A stretch of 64,000 nucleotides of DNA from Kosakonia arachidis (GTDB lineage: Bacteria; Pseudomonadota; Gammaproteobacteria; Enterobacterales; Enterobacteriaceae). Positions 32,665 through 43,191 of this stretch are shown in pieces (the stretch's first letter is position 1; each line of letters begins with the position of its first letter). The stretch lies in contig NZ_FPAU01000005.1 of NCBI RefSeq assembly GCF_900116535.1, positions 210,886 through 274,885 of the forward strand. Direction: 5' to 3'. A program made the position numbers and the translations under genes. Below the pieces are notes generated by a model. The model searched no databases and was not told the origin of the DNA. It saw only the letters and a program-made list of their open reading frames with translations.

Positions 32665-32820
32665 CTTGAATGTCTCCGGCTATTTTTTTAGGCGTTGAAA
32701 CCCCTATCACTGATCATAATCTTTAATTGGTCTATATTTTAACTACCCGTAATTAAAGAAAAAATTCAGTGCTGACATTGATCAGATAATTATTTCTTCA
32801 GTTGTACTTAAAGGAAAATA

Positions 32821-34410
32821 ATGACAAGCAACGCTCCTGTTAATACGGGTGAACAGTTTGAAAAATGCATTGCTGTGATTCGCCAGGCGTCCGTCGAAAT
32901 TCTGTTATTACTGAATGTCCGTTTCGACGAGGGAAAAGATCCGCGCTGGTTTTTAGAACAACTTGATATTGCGCGTCTGAGCATGGGTGGCTGGGGCGCG
33001 GTTGCGAAACGACTCAAACTCAACGATGCGGAATTAACACGGTTCACTTTGCAACTCCGTCATTTGCAGCAGCTTGTCCCTCGTTATGAGAGCGGGCAGA
33101 CCGTGACGGAAAATCAACTGATTGCCGCGCTTCGCTTTGTTAACGCGCTGGAATATCTGCGAACCCGACAGCCGCTACTCAGCTATAGCACATCGCTAAA
33201 CGTTGAGGAGAGCCAGCAGCAGCACGGTCAGCAGCAACTGCGCGCGCTGGAGATGATGATCGCCTCGCTGGTGGCGCAGGCGTGGCCGGATACGGAGCGG
33301 CTGCGTAACCATTTGAAAACGCAGTTTGGCGCCGATCATGTGCGCCGCTGGCTACGATTGGGCGATCGCAACGATATTTTGAGCGGGATGCGCTTTAGTG
33401 AGCTGGCGCTACTGCTGGTAGATAAAAAAGAGTTTGGTCATCATTACGCCCATTTGTTTAATGATAGCGAGGTATTAAGCCTGTATCTGGAAACGCGTAA
33501 AACATTGCACACGTTCCTCGAGGATGTGCGGTACATGCGTGCTTTAGTCGTGGCGGGACAGCCGCTGACCTCCAATCAACTTAGTTTACTGGATAGCTAC
33601 TATCCGCAGATCTCGGGACCGATACAACGCGCATGGGAAGAGGGGCGCACCACAACTAATCCCGCCGAAATTTTGCGCGAAGCGGGCAATAACTTAGACG
33701 CTTTCTGGGAGCAGGCGCGGAAAAAAGATCGCGCCGCAGGAGGTGATACGATGCCAATGCGTGACAGTATCGACAGACCGACTAAACACCGGGTTCGTAG
33801 CCGTGAAGAGCGGGAGCAGCTGTTTGTCAGAGCGTTATGGGGCTCGGTAGGCGTGTTGGCGCTTGTCGTGGTGATGGGTGGGGTGTGGCTATTCTTCGGT
33901 GATGCTCAGGCTCCGATGGCCCACAGAATTGGCATTACGGTGCCGATTTCCCAGGACAAGGAAAAAGTCTCGCCGAAAGAGGAGCTGAGTCGTATGGGGC
34001 TGCCGCGTGACGAGAATAACTTCCGCGCGGCAATCGATCGTAACGATACGCGCGTCGTGTCGCTGTTTTTGCGTACCGGAATGAACTGGAAACTGTCGTG
34101 GACGGAGCAGGCAGTGGTGGCTAATCATACCGAGGTGCTGGATCTGCTGCTGCGTTACCGGATACAAATGGATGAGAATCGCCCCTGCCGTCGCTTCATT
34201 AGCACGTTGAGTCATGAAATGGTGATGAATAACAAAGGGTTGTCATCGATTGGCAAAAGTTATTTGCATGCGTTTTGCACTCTACAACCGGTGGTTGAGC
34301 GTCAGCGTTATGAGATGGAGCAGGCGCAGTTACGTAACCAGGCGGAGCCGGGTGACGAAAACCGTAAGTGGGCGGATATTCAGACCGCTATTTATGATGC
34401 CATTAATTAA
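32821..34410 (+). CDS. STY4199-like membrane protein, putative HEPN domain
   Basis: A 529-residue protein that I recognise as like the family annotated STY4199 in Salmonella. The first ~300 residues are soluble and helical and are predicted in that family to hold a HEPN-like domain. One membrane helix lies at about 341-360 (SVGVLALVVVMGGVWLFFG). The C-terminal ~170 residues contain short helical pairs resembling ankyrin-like repeats (RAAIDRNDTRVVSLFLRTG, HTEVLDLLLRYRI). I could not find an unambiguous HEPN RNase motif (Rx4-6H); RFTLQLRH near residue 73 is the only candidate. A good AAAGGA ribosome site precedes the ATG. Function unknown. Confidence 0.75.
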   Translation: MTSNAPVNTGEQFEKCIAVIRQASVEILLLLNVRFDEGKDPRWFLEQLDIARLSMGGWGAVAKRLKLNDAELTRFTLQLRHLQQLVPRYESGQTVTENQLIAALRFVNALEYLRTRQPLLSYSTSLNVEESQQQHGQQQLRALEMMIASLVAQAWPDTERLRNHLKTQFGADHVRRWLRLGDRNDILSGMRFSELALLLVDKKEFGHHYAHLFNDSEVLSLYLETRKTLHTFLEDVRYMRALVVAGQPLTSNQLSLLDSYYPQISGPIQRAWEEGRTTTNPAEILREAGNNLDAFWEQARKKDRAAGGDTMPMRDSIDRPTKHRVRSREEREQLFVRALWGSVGVLALVVVMGGVWLFFGDAQAPMAHRIGITVPISQDKEKVSPKEELSRMGLPRDENNFRAAIDRNDTRVVSLFLRTGMNWKLSWTEQAVVANHTEVLDLLLRYRIQMDENRPCRRFISTLSHEMVMNNKGLSSIGKSYLHAFCTLQPVVERQRYEMEQAQLRNQAEPGDENRKWADIQTAIYDAIN

Positions 34411-34414
34411 GGAG

Positions 34415-34440
34415 GACTGATAAACTTATTTTTATCAGTC
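34415..34440 (+). terminator. Hairpin after the STY4199-like gene
   Basis: A perfect 10-bp stem GACTGATAAA / TTTATCAGTC with a 6-nt loop starts 5 bp after the stop codon. No T run follows. Confidence 0.5.
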
Positions 34441-34479
34441 GCTTACCCAGGGGTCGCAATTGACGAAGGGCGGCGAGCG

Positions 34480-36129
34480 TTACGGCTCGCCGTACAATCC
34501 GATTAACCGGCGTACCACGCCGTTTGTCCAGCCGAACCCGTCCTGCAACGGGTATTCACCCCCGCCCCCTTCGCGCGGCGTGCTGCTGGCAATGTGGTAC
34601 TTCTCGATCAGTTTGTGGTGATTCTTGTAGTAGTGATTCACCGTTTGTAGCCAACTGCGAGCGATTTCGTCACCCAGTGTGTCGTTACCGTAAAGCTTAA
34701 AGCCCTGCACTGCCATCCATTGTAACGGTGCCCAGCCGTTGGGTTTATCCCACTGTTCGCCGGTTTCATATTCCGTCGCCAGAATGCCACCCGCTGTGAG
34801 CAGTCGATTTCTCACCGATTCCGCCAGCCGATCCGCCTGTTCATGCGTCGCCATACCAACATACAGCGGCACGATACTGGCGGCGGAGAATAGCGCCATC
34901 TCTTCCCGACGCCAGTCGTAATCACGGTAGCAGCCATTTTCCTCATCCCACAGATAGTGGTTAACCGCCGCCCGGCGATCGCTCGCTTTCTGGCGGAATT
35001 CCGCTTCACGTTCGCGATCACCTTTCAGCCCGGAAATATTGGCAATCGTACTTTCCAGTTTGAACAAAAAGGCGTTCAAATCGATGGGAATAAACTGCGT
35101 GGTTCGAATGCTCGCCAGCCGGTGTGCGTCACGCAGCCAACGGGAGGAGTAATCCCAGCCGGAGGCGGCACCTGCGCGCAAGTCGCGATAAACCTCATTC
35201 GCCGGGCGACCGGAGTGGCGGGCGGTTTCCACATCCTCCAGCCAGGATTCGTCTCGCGGCGTATCGCGATCGTCCCAGTAGCGGTTAAGTAGCGAACCGT
35301 CCGGCATCCGCACAACATGGCGGTAAGCCTGGTTGAGTACCAGCGATTCAGCGCCATCCATCCAGAAGGCGTACTCCATCAGCAGGTGTTCAAGGTAGCG
35401 CCGCGCACCTCGCACGCCATCCTCTTCAAACAACTCCACCATCAGAGCGAAAACCGGCGGCTGTGAACGGCTCAGATAGTAAGTCCGGTTGCCGTTCGGA
35501 ATATGGCCGTAGCGTTCGATCATCCATGCGAAGTTATCGGCCATACAGCGCAGCAGGTCGTCGCGGCCGCTTTCTGCCAGCCCCAGCATGGTGAAGTAAG
35601 AATCCCAGTAGTAGGTCTCTCTGAAGCGACCGCCTGGCACGATGTATGCCTGCGGCAGTGCCAGCAGCGACGACCACGGAATATGATCCTGCGGCTCACG
35701 GGTCAGGACCGGCCACAGATTGTCGATATGCTCTTTCAGCGAATGCTCCGGATTGGAAACATACGCTTTGGCCGTGTTTTCCGGCATCCAGAAATGCGCT
35801 TTCACGAACTGTTTCAGGTCGAACTCGGGTTTGCGTTTGATTTTGCGATAGCGAATCAGAATATCGAGCGGATCCCTTTTCGGCGCACAGTCGGGGAAGG
35901 TTTTACTGTCAGCAAAGAGGCGCGACGACTGCACGTGTTCAAACAATTCCAGGTAACGATCGGCAGGCGTCAGCGCATCAGACGCTGGTAGCCCTTCGAT
36001 CATTTCGGGTTCCGGCTCCGCTTCGATCATTTCATCCAGTTTTAACTCGCACGGATCGGTTTCATAGAGAAGCTCTTCTTCGATGATAAACTCGACGTGT
36101 TCTGCGCTTTGTAGTTTCTGGTTGAACAT
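34480..36129 (-). CDS. treF: Cytoplasmic trehalase TreF (GH37)
   Basis: A 549-residue enzyme (same length as E. coli TreF) that splits trehalose into two glucose molecules in the cytoplasm. There is no signal peptide; an acidic N-terminal extension of about 50 residues is typical of TreF and distinguishes it from periplasmic TreA. Both trehalase signatures are present: [15 protein letters not shown] and [10 protein letters not shown]. The stop codon lies within an 8-bp-stem hairpin (34471-34492). Confidence 0.96.
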   Translation of the reverse strand: MFNQKLQSAEHVEFIIEEELLYETDPCELKLDEMIEAEPEPEMIEGLPASDALTPADRYLELFEHVQSSRLFADSKTFPDCAPKRDPLDILIRYRKIKRKPEFDLKQFVKAHFWMPENTAKAYVSNPEHSLKEHIDNLWPVLTREPQDHIPWSSLLALPQAYIVPGGRFRETYYWDSYFTMLGLAESGRDDLLRCMADNFAWMIERYGHIPNGNRTYYLSRSQPPVFALMVELFEEDGVRGARRYLEHLLMEYAFWMDGAESLVLNQAYRHVVRMPDGSLLNRYWDDRDTPRDESWLEDVETARHSGRPANEVYRDLRAGAASGWDYSSRWLRDAHRLASIRTTQFIPIDLNAFLFKLESTIANISGLKGDREREAEFRQKASDRRAAVNHYLWDEENGCYRDYDWRREEMALFSAASIVPLYVGMATHEQADRLAESVRNRLLTAGGILATEYETGEQWDKPNGWAPLQWMAVQGFKLYGNDTLGDEIARSWLQTVNHYYKNHHKLIEKYHIASSTPREGGGGEYPLQDGFGWTNGVVRRLIGLYGEP

Positions 36130-36425
36130 AGTGGCTTTGGCCTCCGGATGTCGTCGTAAAAAATGACGGGTGTGTCCCGGCTATCTATAAAGCGTAGACA
36201 TTCGCTTCGATCTCTGGGGGATGAAATGTGCGTTAGATCACGTTTTATTTCCCATTGTGCGAAAACAGAAATTAAGTAACTTGTTGATAAATTTTATTAA
36301 ATCTGCAAAACGGATCCGATAACGCAGCGGCGGCTTTCAGAGTAATCAATTTGCAACGATTTATGAATCATCGGCCCTGCGCGCTTACTTTACCTGAAAG
36401 CCCCATTTCGATGGAGAGAGAACCC

Positions 36426-36833
36426 GTGAATTTCGCCACTATTACGTTAGAGCAATGTCTGGATATTCGCCAGGCGGTGCTGTGGCCGCATCTGGAACGC
36501 AGTGCTTCACGCGTGGAGGGCGACGAAAGTGCCGCACATTTTGGCGTACTGTTCAATGCTCAGGTGGTGAGTTGCCTGTCGGTATTCATCATCGGCGAGA
36601 AGCGTTGCCAGATCCGCAAATTCGCTACCTTGCAGGCGTATCAGCAGCAGGGGTTTGGCGGTTTTCTGTTTCAGTCTGTGCTGGATAAGTTGATGCAGGA
36701 CGGGGTGAAAACAGTCACGCTGGATGCCCGAACCTCGGCGGCAGGGTTTTATCAGCGCTTCGGTTTTACCCTTGAGGGGGAGACGTTTTATAAAAAAGAG
36801 GTGCAGTACATTCGTATGTCGCGCACGTTATAA
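36426..36833 (+). CDS. GNAT acetyltransferase
   Basis: A 135-residue N-acetyltransferase with the acetyl-CoA motif QAYQQQGFGGFLFQ, followed by TLDARTSAAGFYQRFGF. The GTG at 36426 is preferred because GGAGAGA lies 6-7 bp upstream; an ATG at 36411 is the alternative and would add five residues. The substrate is unknown. It is convergent with aguA. Confidence 0.85.
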   Translation: MNFATITLEQCLDIRQAVLWPHLERSASRVEGDESAAHFGVLFNAQVVSCLSVFIIGEKRCQIRKFATLQAYQQQGFGGFLFQSVLDKLMQDGVKTVTLDARTSAAGFYQRFGFTLEGETFYKKEVQYIRMSRTL

Positions 36834-36838
36834 AACAT

Positions 36839-36858
36839 CCGGCGGCATTCACCGCCGG
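36839..36858. terminator. Hairpin between GNAT gene and aguA
   Basis: A perfect 7-bp GC stem CCGGCGG / CCGCCGG with a 6-nt loop, in the 33-bp gap between convergent genes. Confidence 0.45.
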
Positions 36859-36866
36859 GCTGTGGA

Positions 36867-37949
36867 TCAACGCGGGATTTGCTGGGTAATGCAGTGAATA
36901 TTGCCGCCGCCGAGCAGAATTTCGCGCGCAGGAACACCGGTGATGACGAAATCCGGGAACATCTCCTCAAATAGCGCCTGCGCCGCGCCATCCGTTGCAG
37001 GGTGCAACTGCGGATAGATAATCTGCTGGTTGCTGACCAGATAGTTGACGTAGGAACCCGCCAGACGATTGCCTTCGTGGCGCTCAATCGCCGTGCCTTT
37101 TTCCACATCACGGGTCTCTTGCGCACTGGCGTACAGCGCTGGTGGTGACGGAATTTTCCACACTTTCAACGTACGACCCTGCGCATCTTTGGTGTTTTCC
37201 AGCACCTGCAACGCTGCAGCGGAGCGGGCGTACTGCGGGTCATTCTGGTCATCAGTCCAGTGCAGCGCCACTTCGCCGGGACGTACGAAGCAGCACATGT
37301 TGTCGATGTGACCGTCGGTCTCATCGTTAAATACACCTTCCGGCAACCAGATGATCTGCGACACGCCAAGGTATTCGCGCAATTGTTGCTCGATCTCTGC
37401 TTTACTCAGATTCGGGTTGCGGTTTGGGTTCAACAGACACTCGGCGGTGGTCAGCAGGGTGCCTTCACCGTCCACATGAATGGAACCGCCTTCCAGTATT
37501 AACTCCGTGTTGTAGCATGGCATATGGTGGTAATTCGCCACCTGGCCTGCCACTAACTGATCGCGCTCCCAACTGGCATAAAGCCCGCCATTCAGACCGC
37601 CCCAGGCGTTGAACGTCCAGCTAATACCGCGCTGTTCGCCCGCCTGATTCAGCACTACGGTTGGGCCAGTATCGCGCATCCAGGCATCGTCGCTCTCCAT
37701 TTCAACCAGCGTAACTTCCGCTGGCATGGTGCTGAGCGCTTTCGCCATTTCGGCGGCGGGGACACCCATGATGACAGGCGTATTGCTGGAAATCGCTTTT
37801 GCCACGGCCGCAAACGCATGCTGGGCTGGTGCGGCATTGGCGCGCCAGTTATCAGTGCGATAAGGCCAGATCATCCACACGGCCTGATGCGGCGCCCACT
37901 CTGCCGGCATTGCGAACCCGTCTTTTACGGGCGTGGTCAGTTGCGTCAT
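36867..37949 (-). CDS. aguA: Agmatine deiminase AguA
   Basis: A 360-residue enzyme of the guanidino-group-modifying superfamily that converts agmatine to N-carbamoylputrescine and ammonia. The N-terminal [18 protein letters not shown] and the central [14 protein letters not shown] and HIDNMCCF motifs are present. The catalytic Cys is near the end in GGGNIHCIT (C353). It is the second gene of aguBA, 3 bp after aguB. With AguB it makes putrescine from agmatine. Confidence 0.95.
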   Translation of the reverse strand: MTQLTTPVKDGFAMPAEWAPHQAVWMIWPYRTDNWRANAAPAQHAFAAVAKAISSNTPVIMGVPAAEMAKALSTMPAEVTLVEMESDDAWMRDTGPTVVLNQAGEQRGISWTFNAWGGLNGGLYASWERDQLVAGQVANYHHMPCYNTELILEGGSIHVDGEGTLLTTAECLLNPNRNPNLSKAEIEQQLREYLGVSQIIWLPEGVFNDETDGHIDNMCCFVRPGEVALHWTDDQNDPQYARSAAALQVLENTKDAQGRTLKVWKIPSPPALYASAQETRDVEKGTAIERHEGNRLAGSYVNYLVSNQQIIYPQLHPATDGAAQALFEEMFPDFVITGVPAREILLGGGNIHCITQQIPR

Positions 37950-37952
37950 TGC

Positions 37953-38837
37953 TTAGCTCCTCACGCTGCCGTCAGAGGTCGCAATCGCGCCGTACATGTT
38001 CGGGCGGCGATCGCGGAACAGACCCCAGGAGGCGCGCTGTGCAGCAACGGCATCCAGATCGAAGGTGTGCACCAGTACTGCTTCGTCGGTTTTATTGGCC
38101 TGCGCCACCAGCTCACCGGTTTGATCAGCGATGAATGAGGAACCGTAGAAGGTCATTTCCAGGCCTTCAATGTATTTACTGGCTTCGGTACCGATACGGT
38201 TAGAAGCGATCACCGGAATAACGTTGGCGGCAGCGTGGCCTTGCTGAACGCGGGTCCAGTGTGGCTGGCTGTCGATATCCGGGTAGGCCGGTTCAGAGCC
38301 GATAGCGGTCGGGTAGAAGATCAGCTCTGCGCCCTGCAATGCCAGGCAACGCGCGGTTTCCGGGAACCACTGATCCCAGCAAATGCCGACGCCGATTTTG
38401 GCGTAGCGGGTGTTCCAGACTTTAAATCCGGTGTCGCCTGGGATGAAGAACTGTTTTTCCTGGTAAGCCGGGCCGTTCGGGATATGGGTTTTACGGTAGG
38501 TGTCCAGCACGCTACCGTCGGCATCGATCATCACCAGTGAGTTGTAGTAAGCGTTATTGCATTTTTCGAACAGGCTCAGCGGCAGCACCACTTCCAGCTC
38601 TTTTGCCAGCGCTGAGAAATGCTTAATCAGCGGGCTAGTCGCAACTTCCTGCGCCAGCGCGTAATGTTCCGGGCTCTGATCGATGCAGAAATAAGGGGCG
38701 GCAAAAAGCTCCTGGATCAGGATCACCTGTGCGCCCTGCCGGTGCGCTTCGCGGACTAAACGTTCCGCGTTCTGTATGTTTTTTTCCAGTTCCCAGGTGC
38801 AAGCCATCTGGGTCGCGGCAACCGTTACATTTCTCAT
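37953..38837 (-). CDS. aguB: N-carbamoylputrescine amidase AguB
   Basis: A 294-residue nitrilase-superfamily amidase that splits N-carbamoylputrescine to putrescine, CO2 and ammonia. The Glu-Lys-Cys triad is visible: LIQELF (E), KTHIPNGPAYQEK (K) and GVGICWDQWFPE (C). The start is the ATG at 38837 (MRNVTVAATQMA), preceded by GGGAGAG; a TTG one codon upstream is unlikely. It is first in aguBA, divergent from a LysR gene. Confidence 0.95.
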   Translation of the reverse strand: MRNVTVAATQMACTWELEKNIQNAERLVREAHRQGAQVILIQELFAAPYFCIDQSPEHYALAQEVATSPLIKHFSALAKELEVVLPLSLFEKCNNAYYNSLVMIDADGSVLDTYRKTHIPNGPAYQEKQFFIPGDTGFKVWNTRYAKIGVGICWDQWFPETARCLALQGAELIFYPTAIGSEPAYPDIDSQPHWTRVQQGHAAANVIPVIASNRIGTEASKYIEGLEMTFYGSSFIADQTGELVAQANKTDEAVLVHTFDLDAVAAQRASWGLFRDRRPNMYGAIATSDGSVRS

Positions 38838-38969
38838 CAATTCTCTCCCGTTGGTCTCGGTTCAGACAGTGCAAATCATCCGCACTTATTTTGCTGCAAA
38901 CTATAGCAACGATCTTCGTTATGCATAAAATGTATTGTTATCATGAAAACATGAAAAAGGTGCATAGTA

Positions 38970-39863
38970 GTGATCGATCTGAATTTGCTGCGGCTGGTGC
39001 CTATCCTGGCGAAGGAGAAGAACGTGACCCGCGCGGCGCAGAAGGCCAATCTTTCACAATCTGCGTTTAGCCATGCGTTGAACCGTCTGCGCGAGCAGCT
39101 CAAAGACGAAATGTTTATTCGCACGCGCAACGGTATGGAGCCGACGCCGTACGCAGCGATGATGATCCCGGTGATTGAGAATGCGCTCAGCAAGCTGGAT
39201 ACCGCAACGCGCGGGCCCAGCCATTTCGATCCCGCCCGCGATGCGCATACTTTTTACATCGGCGCGGTGGATTACTTCGAATTTATGTTTATGCCGGTGC
39301 TGACTGCTCGCTTTAAAACCATCGCCCCGAATGTGCGGCTGTCGGTTGATATTCTTTCGGAAACCATCAAGGTTGAGCGGGTAGAGAAAGGGCAGCTTGA
39401 CGCGTTTATTGGCGTTGATACCGTGCAGCACATTCCGCACTACTTTAATCGGTATCCGCTGATTTCCGACCATTTTGTGGCTATCGCTTCTGTGGAGCGT
39501 ACTGATTTGCCGGAAACCCTGACGCTTCAACATCTGGTTAGCGAATCACAGATCCATTTACCGGCAGTCAGTTCTGGCGCGGATCATATTGATAGCTGGT
39601 TGCTGTCGCAGCATCTTTACCGGCCGCTGGCGACAGTAGTGCAAAGTTATGCGGTGGGAGGGCGCGTGGCCGTGGCGACCGGGTATTTGATGTGCGTTCC
39701 GTTCCGTATTGCCCTGGAGCTGGCAAAGATGCTGCCGCTGCGAATCATGGCGCTGCCCGACGGTGCGCCATCGTACGATTTACTGCTGCTGACACATAGG
39801 CTTTATGATTATCAGCCTGCGGTGCAGTGGCTGATCAATGAATTGAAAGCGGTGAAGGTTTAG
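38970..39863 (+). CDS. LysR-family regulator divergent from aguBA
   Basis: A 297-residue LysR regulator. The helix-turn-helix is at about residues 17-36 (NVTRAAQKANLSQSAFSHAL) and the effector domain follows. It begins with GTG (MIDLNLLRLV). Its divergent position, 132 bp from aguB, suggests it controls agmatine use; no operator was identified. Its stop directly abuts the next ATG (TAGATG), so it is co-transcribed with the phosphatase gene. Confidence 0.88.
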   Translation: MIDLNLLRLVPILAKEKNVTRAAQKANLSQSAFSHALNRLREQLKDEMFIRTRNGMEPTPYAAMMIPVIENALSKLDTATRGPSHFDPARDAHTFYIGAVDYFEFMFMPVLTARFKTIAPNVRLSVDILSETIKVERVEKGQLDAFIGVDTVQHIPHYFNRYPLISDHFVAIASVERTDLPETLTLQHLVSESQIHLPAVSSGADHIDSWLLSQHLYRPLATVVQSYAVGGRVAVATGYLMCVPFRIALELAKMLPLRIMALPDGAPSYDLLLLTHRLYDYQPAVQWLINELKAVKV

Positions 39864-40469
39864 ATGAAAGTGCTATTAATTCGCCATCCGCAAACCGAGT
39901 GGAACCGCGCCGGGATTATCCAGGGGCGGCTCGACAGCCCGTGGACGTCGCGCGGGCAGGAAGAGTGCAACGCACTGATTTGCGGGTTACAGGCCGAGGG
40001 GATAACGCCTGGCGCTGTTATCTCCTCTCCGGCAGGCCGGGCACAGCAGATGGCGGCGCGGATAGCCGGGCATTTCGCCTGCGATTGCCAATTGCACGAC
40101 GCGCTACAGGAGCAGCATTTTGGCGAGCTTGAAGGGCGCAGTCTGAGTGAAATACAGCGCGAATATCCGCTGTTTATCGACGATGAACATTTCTGTCCGC
40201 CGGAGGGCGAATCGCTGGCACAGGCGGCGCAGCGGCTGCTCGCTTTTCTGCACAGGTTGCCGGGTGTCTGCTCGCAGGAAACGGTGGCACTGATATCACA
40301 TGGTCATGTGATTCAGGCGGTTATCGCGCAGCTGATGGAAAATTCGCTGAGCAATACCGCGCGTTACCACCACCCGAATGCCAGCTTTTCGCTGCTGGCG
40401 ATAGATGCGAAATCTTGTCGGGTAGTGCGCTGGGGGATCGCCAGCCATTTATTGAAGCTGCCTGCGTGA
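39864..40469 (+). CDS. Histidine phosphatase family protein
   Basis: A 201-residue protein of the histidine (phosphoglycerate mutase-like) phosphatase clade 1. The catalytic motif reads LIRHPQTEWN, that is RHP instead of the usual RHG, and the second catalytic His is in ISHGHVIQ. EQHFGELEG supplies the proton donor. It resembles CobC/GpmB-like phosphatases but the substrate is unknown. The gene starts immediately after the LysR stop with no spacer. Confidence 0.85.
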   Translation: MKVLLIRHPQTEWNRAGIIQGRLDSPWTSRGQEECNALICGLQAEGITPGAVISSPAGRAQQMAARIAGHFACDCQLHDALQEQHFGELEGRSLSEIQREYPLFIDDEHFCPPEGESLAQAAQRLLAFLHRLPGVCSQETVALISHGHVIQAVIAQLMENSLSNTARYHHPNASFSLLAIDAKSCRVVRWGIASHLLKLPA

Positions 40470-40665
40470 TACGTTTCGGGGTTCCGCTTACTTCTTAAAA
40501 AAGTGGGTGACTTATTGCATCTGTGAAGGTTCGCTTTCCGGGCAACATTCCGCTCTGATGATATGCATTTTCCCTGGCCTATCTGATGCCCTTTCTCTGT
40601 TGCTGAATCCTGACGTTTTCCGGCCACAAAATAACGGCAAAATAATGCGATAAGCGACATGGGTG

Positions 40666-40692
40666 AAAAAAAGAAGCCCCGACCGGGGCTTC
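40666..40692 (-). terminator. Rho-independent terminator of gorA
   Basis: A GC-rich perfect stem GAAGCCCC / GGGGCTTC with a 4-nt loop, followed on the minus strand by a run of seven T (40666-40672 as A on the plus strand). It lies 28 bp beyond the gorA stop. Confidence 0.88.
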
Positions 40693-40720
40693 TCTGGCGT
40701 GTCATGTTTACCGCTGATGC

Positions 40721-42073
40721 TTAACGCATAGTCACAAATTCTTCTGCTGCCGTCGGGTGAATGGCGACGGTGTTGTCGAAGTCTTTTTTAGTGGCACCCA
40801 TCTTCAGCGCAACGGCAAAACCCTGCAGCATCTCGTCCATGCCGGAGCCGATACCGTGGATACCGACGATTTTCTCTTCCGGACCGACACAGACTAGTTT
40901 CATGCGGCACGGCTGGCGGTGAGAGGTGACGGCGGTATACATGGCGGTGAACGACGATTTATAAATTTTCACCTGATCGTCGCCATACTGCTCGCGCGCC
41001 TGCGGTTCGGTTAAACCTACGGTGCCAATCGGCGGGTGGCTGAATACAACGGTAGGAATATTGTTGTAGTCGAGGTGCTCATCCGGCTTGTTGTTAAAAA
41101 GGCGTTCGGAGAGACGACGGCCAGCGGCAACGGCAACCGGCGTCAGCTCTACCGCACCGGTGTTATCGCCCACTGCGTAAATCCCCGGCACGCTGGTGTT
41201 CTGGAACTTATCGACAACAATATAGCCTTTGTCATTGGTTTTCACGCCAGTGGCAGCAAGGTTGAAGTTATCGGTCGCCGGTTCGCGGCCAATCGCCCAG
41301 ATCAGGCAATCAACGGTGTGCGAGCGGTCATCATCCAGCGTGATGGTCAGGCTGCCGTCGGCGTTTTTCACTACCGTTTTCGGTATCGCATGGGTATGCA
41401 GCGTCGGGCCTTCCGCGGCCATCACTTCGACCAGCGTTTCAGTGATCAGCGGATCGAAGTTGCGCAGCGGCGCATGTTTACGCACAAACAGGTGCGTTTC
41501 AGCGCCAAGACCATTCACCACGCCCGCCAGCTCAACGGCAATGTACCCTGCGCCAACAATGGCAACGCGTTTTGGCAGCGCGGGCAGGGCGAAGAAACCA
41601 TCGGAATCAATACCGTATTCCACGCCCGGAATATCCGGGTGGCCTGGACGGCCGCCGGTGGCGATCAGAATATGATCGGCGGTGATCGTTTCGCCGTTCA
41701 CTTCCACAGTTTTGGCATCAACAAAACGGGCAAAACCACGGATCACATCGACATTATTTTTACCCAGCACGTTCTCGTAGGAGGTATGGATACGGTCGAT
41801 GTAAGTGCTGCGGCTGGCAACCAGTTTGCCCCAGTCAAAATGGTTGACGGTGGTGTCAAAGCCGTAGTCCGGGCCATAGAGATGAATGGCTTCGGCGATC
41901 TGTGCGGCGTGCCACATCACTTTTTTCGGAACACAACCCACGTTCACACAAGTACCGCCAAGTTCTTTGGCCTCAATCAGCGCGCATTTTTGACCGTACA
42001 TCGCTGCACGGTTGATCGAGGCGATACCACCGCTGCCGCCGCCAATGGCGATGTAATCGTAATGTTTGCTCAT
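40721..42073 (-). CDS. gorA: Glutathione reductase Gor
   Basis: A 450-residue FAD enzyme (E. coli length) that reduces oxidised glutathione with NADPH. The FAD motif is GGGSGGIAS at the N-terminus, the redox-active disulfide is C42-x4-C47 (GGTCVNVGC), the NADPH-binding motif is [11 protein letters not shown], and the C-terminal catalytic His is in HPTAAEE. It is transcribed with rlmJ upstream at an 82-bp gap. Confidence 0.97.
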   Translation of the reverse strand: MSKHYDYIAIGGGSGGIASINRAAMYGQKCALIEAKELGGTCVNVGCVPKKVMWHAAQIAEAIHLYGPDYGFDTTVNHFDWGKLVASRSTYIDRIHTSYENVLGKNNVDVIRGFARFVDAKTVEVNGETITADHILIATGGRPGHPDIPGVEYGIDSDGFFALPALPKRVAIVGAGYIAVELAGVVNGLGAETHLFVRKHAPLRNFDPLITETLVEVMAAEGPTLHTHAIPKTVVKNADGSLTITLDDDRSHTVDCLIWAIGREPATDNFNLAATGVKTNDKGYIVVDKFQNTSVPGIYAVGDNTGAVELTPVAVAAGRRLSERLFNNKPDEHLDYNNIPTVVFSHPPIGTVGLTEPQAREQYGDDQVKIYKSSFTAMYTAVTSHRQPCRMKLVCVGPEEKIVGIHGIGSGMDEMLQGFAVALKMGATKKDFDNTVAIHPTAAEEFVTMR

Positions 42074-42155
42074 GGTTGTTTCCTTAATCCTGAACGAAGT
42101 CGAAAATTGTCGCGATTGTAACGCGCAACCCGAAAGGTTCCATCGATGGCTGCGA

Positions 42156-42998
42156 TTACTCCGGGACGACCTGGTGAACCAGCGTATGCCCGGTACCGGC
42201 CGGCACCAGCTTGCTGTGTAGCCACGGCAGCAGGTTGTTCATCTGCGCTTCCAGCTTCCACGGCGGGTTAATTACGATCATGCCGGAAGCCGTCATGCCG
42301 CGCTGATCGCTGTCCGGTCGCACGGCCAGCTCAATTTGCAGAATATTGCGAATGCCGGTGTCTTCGAGATCGCGCAGCATGCGTTTGATCTGCTGACGCA
42401 GCACTACCGGGTACCACAGCGCGTATACGCCGGTGGCAAAACGTTTATGGCCTTCCTGAATACCGCTCACTACTGCCTGGTAGTCGGTTTTAATCTCATA
42501 CGGCGGGTCGATCAGGATCAGACCACGACGGGAAACCGGCGGCAGTTTAGCCTTCAACTGCTGATAACCGTCGGCGCGTTCAACGCGGGCGCGGCTGTCT
42601 TTCTGGAACTCCTGGCGCAGTAGCGGGTAATCGCTCGGGTGCAGCTCCGTTAATTGTAGGCTGTCCTGTTCACGCAGTAATTCACGGGCAATCAGCGGTG
42701 AACCTGGGTAATAGCGCAGTTGCTCGCCGCGGTTGAAGTGGCGCACAGCATGCATGTACGGCTCCAGCTCGGCCGGCAAATCGTCCTGCTGCCAGATACG
42801 GGATATGCCTTCCAGATATTCGCCCGTGCGCTCTGCATGTTCACCAGAGAGCTGATAGCGCCCGGCACCCGCATGAGTATCGAGATAGAGAAACGGTTTC
42901 TCTTTTTCTTTCAGCGCTTCGATGATCAGACTCTGAACGGTGTGTTTAAGGACGTCGGCGTGGTTGCCAGCGTGAAAGCTGTGGCGATAACTGAGCAT
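42156..42998 (-). CDS. rlmJ: 23S rRNA m6A2030 methyltransferase RlmJ
   Basis: A 280-residue SAM-dependent methyltransferase, same length as E. coli RlmJ, that methylates A2030 of 23S rRNA. The start [19 protein letters not shown] and the catalytic DPPYEIK motif are typical. It lies upstream of gorA as in E. coli. Confidence 0.95.
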   Translation of the reverse strand: MLSYRHSFHAGNHADVLKHTVQSLIIEALKEKEKPFLYLDTHAGAGRYQLSGEHAERTGEYLEGISRIWQQDDLPAELEPYMHAVRHFNRGEQLRYYPGSPLIARELLREQDSLQLTELHPSDYPLLRQEFQKDSRARVERADGYQQLKAKLPPVSRRGLILIDPPYEIKTDYQAVVSGIQEGHKRFATGVYALWYPVVLRQQIKRMLRDLEDTGIRNILQIELAVRPDSDQRGMTASGMIVINPPWKLEAQMNNLLPWLHSKLVPAGTGHTLVHQVVPE

Positions 42999-43191
42999 GG
43001 GGACTGAGATTCCGGAAAATAAACGAGATTCTGCACAGTTTACCGTAGATTGGCGTAGATTACCGCTGTGCCGCAGGCTTGTTTCATTTCAGCGGAAAAG
43101 GTTTCAAAACATAACGGTGTCATTAAAGTGTCAAATTGCCGCGCTAGCGTCGGGTTCAGGCAAGGTAATTGTTTGAATAAAAGGATAAAAA

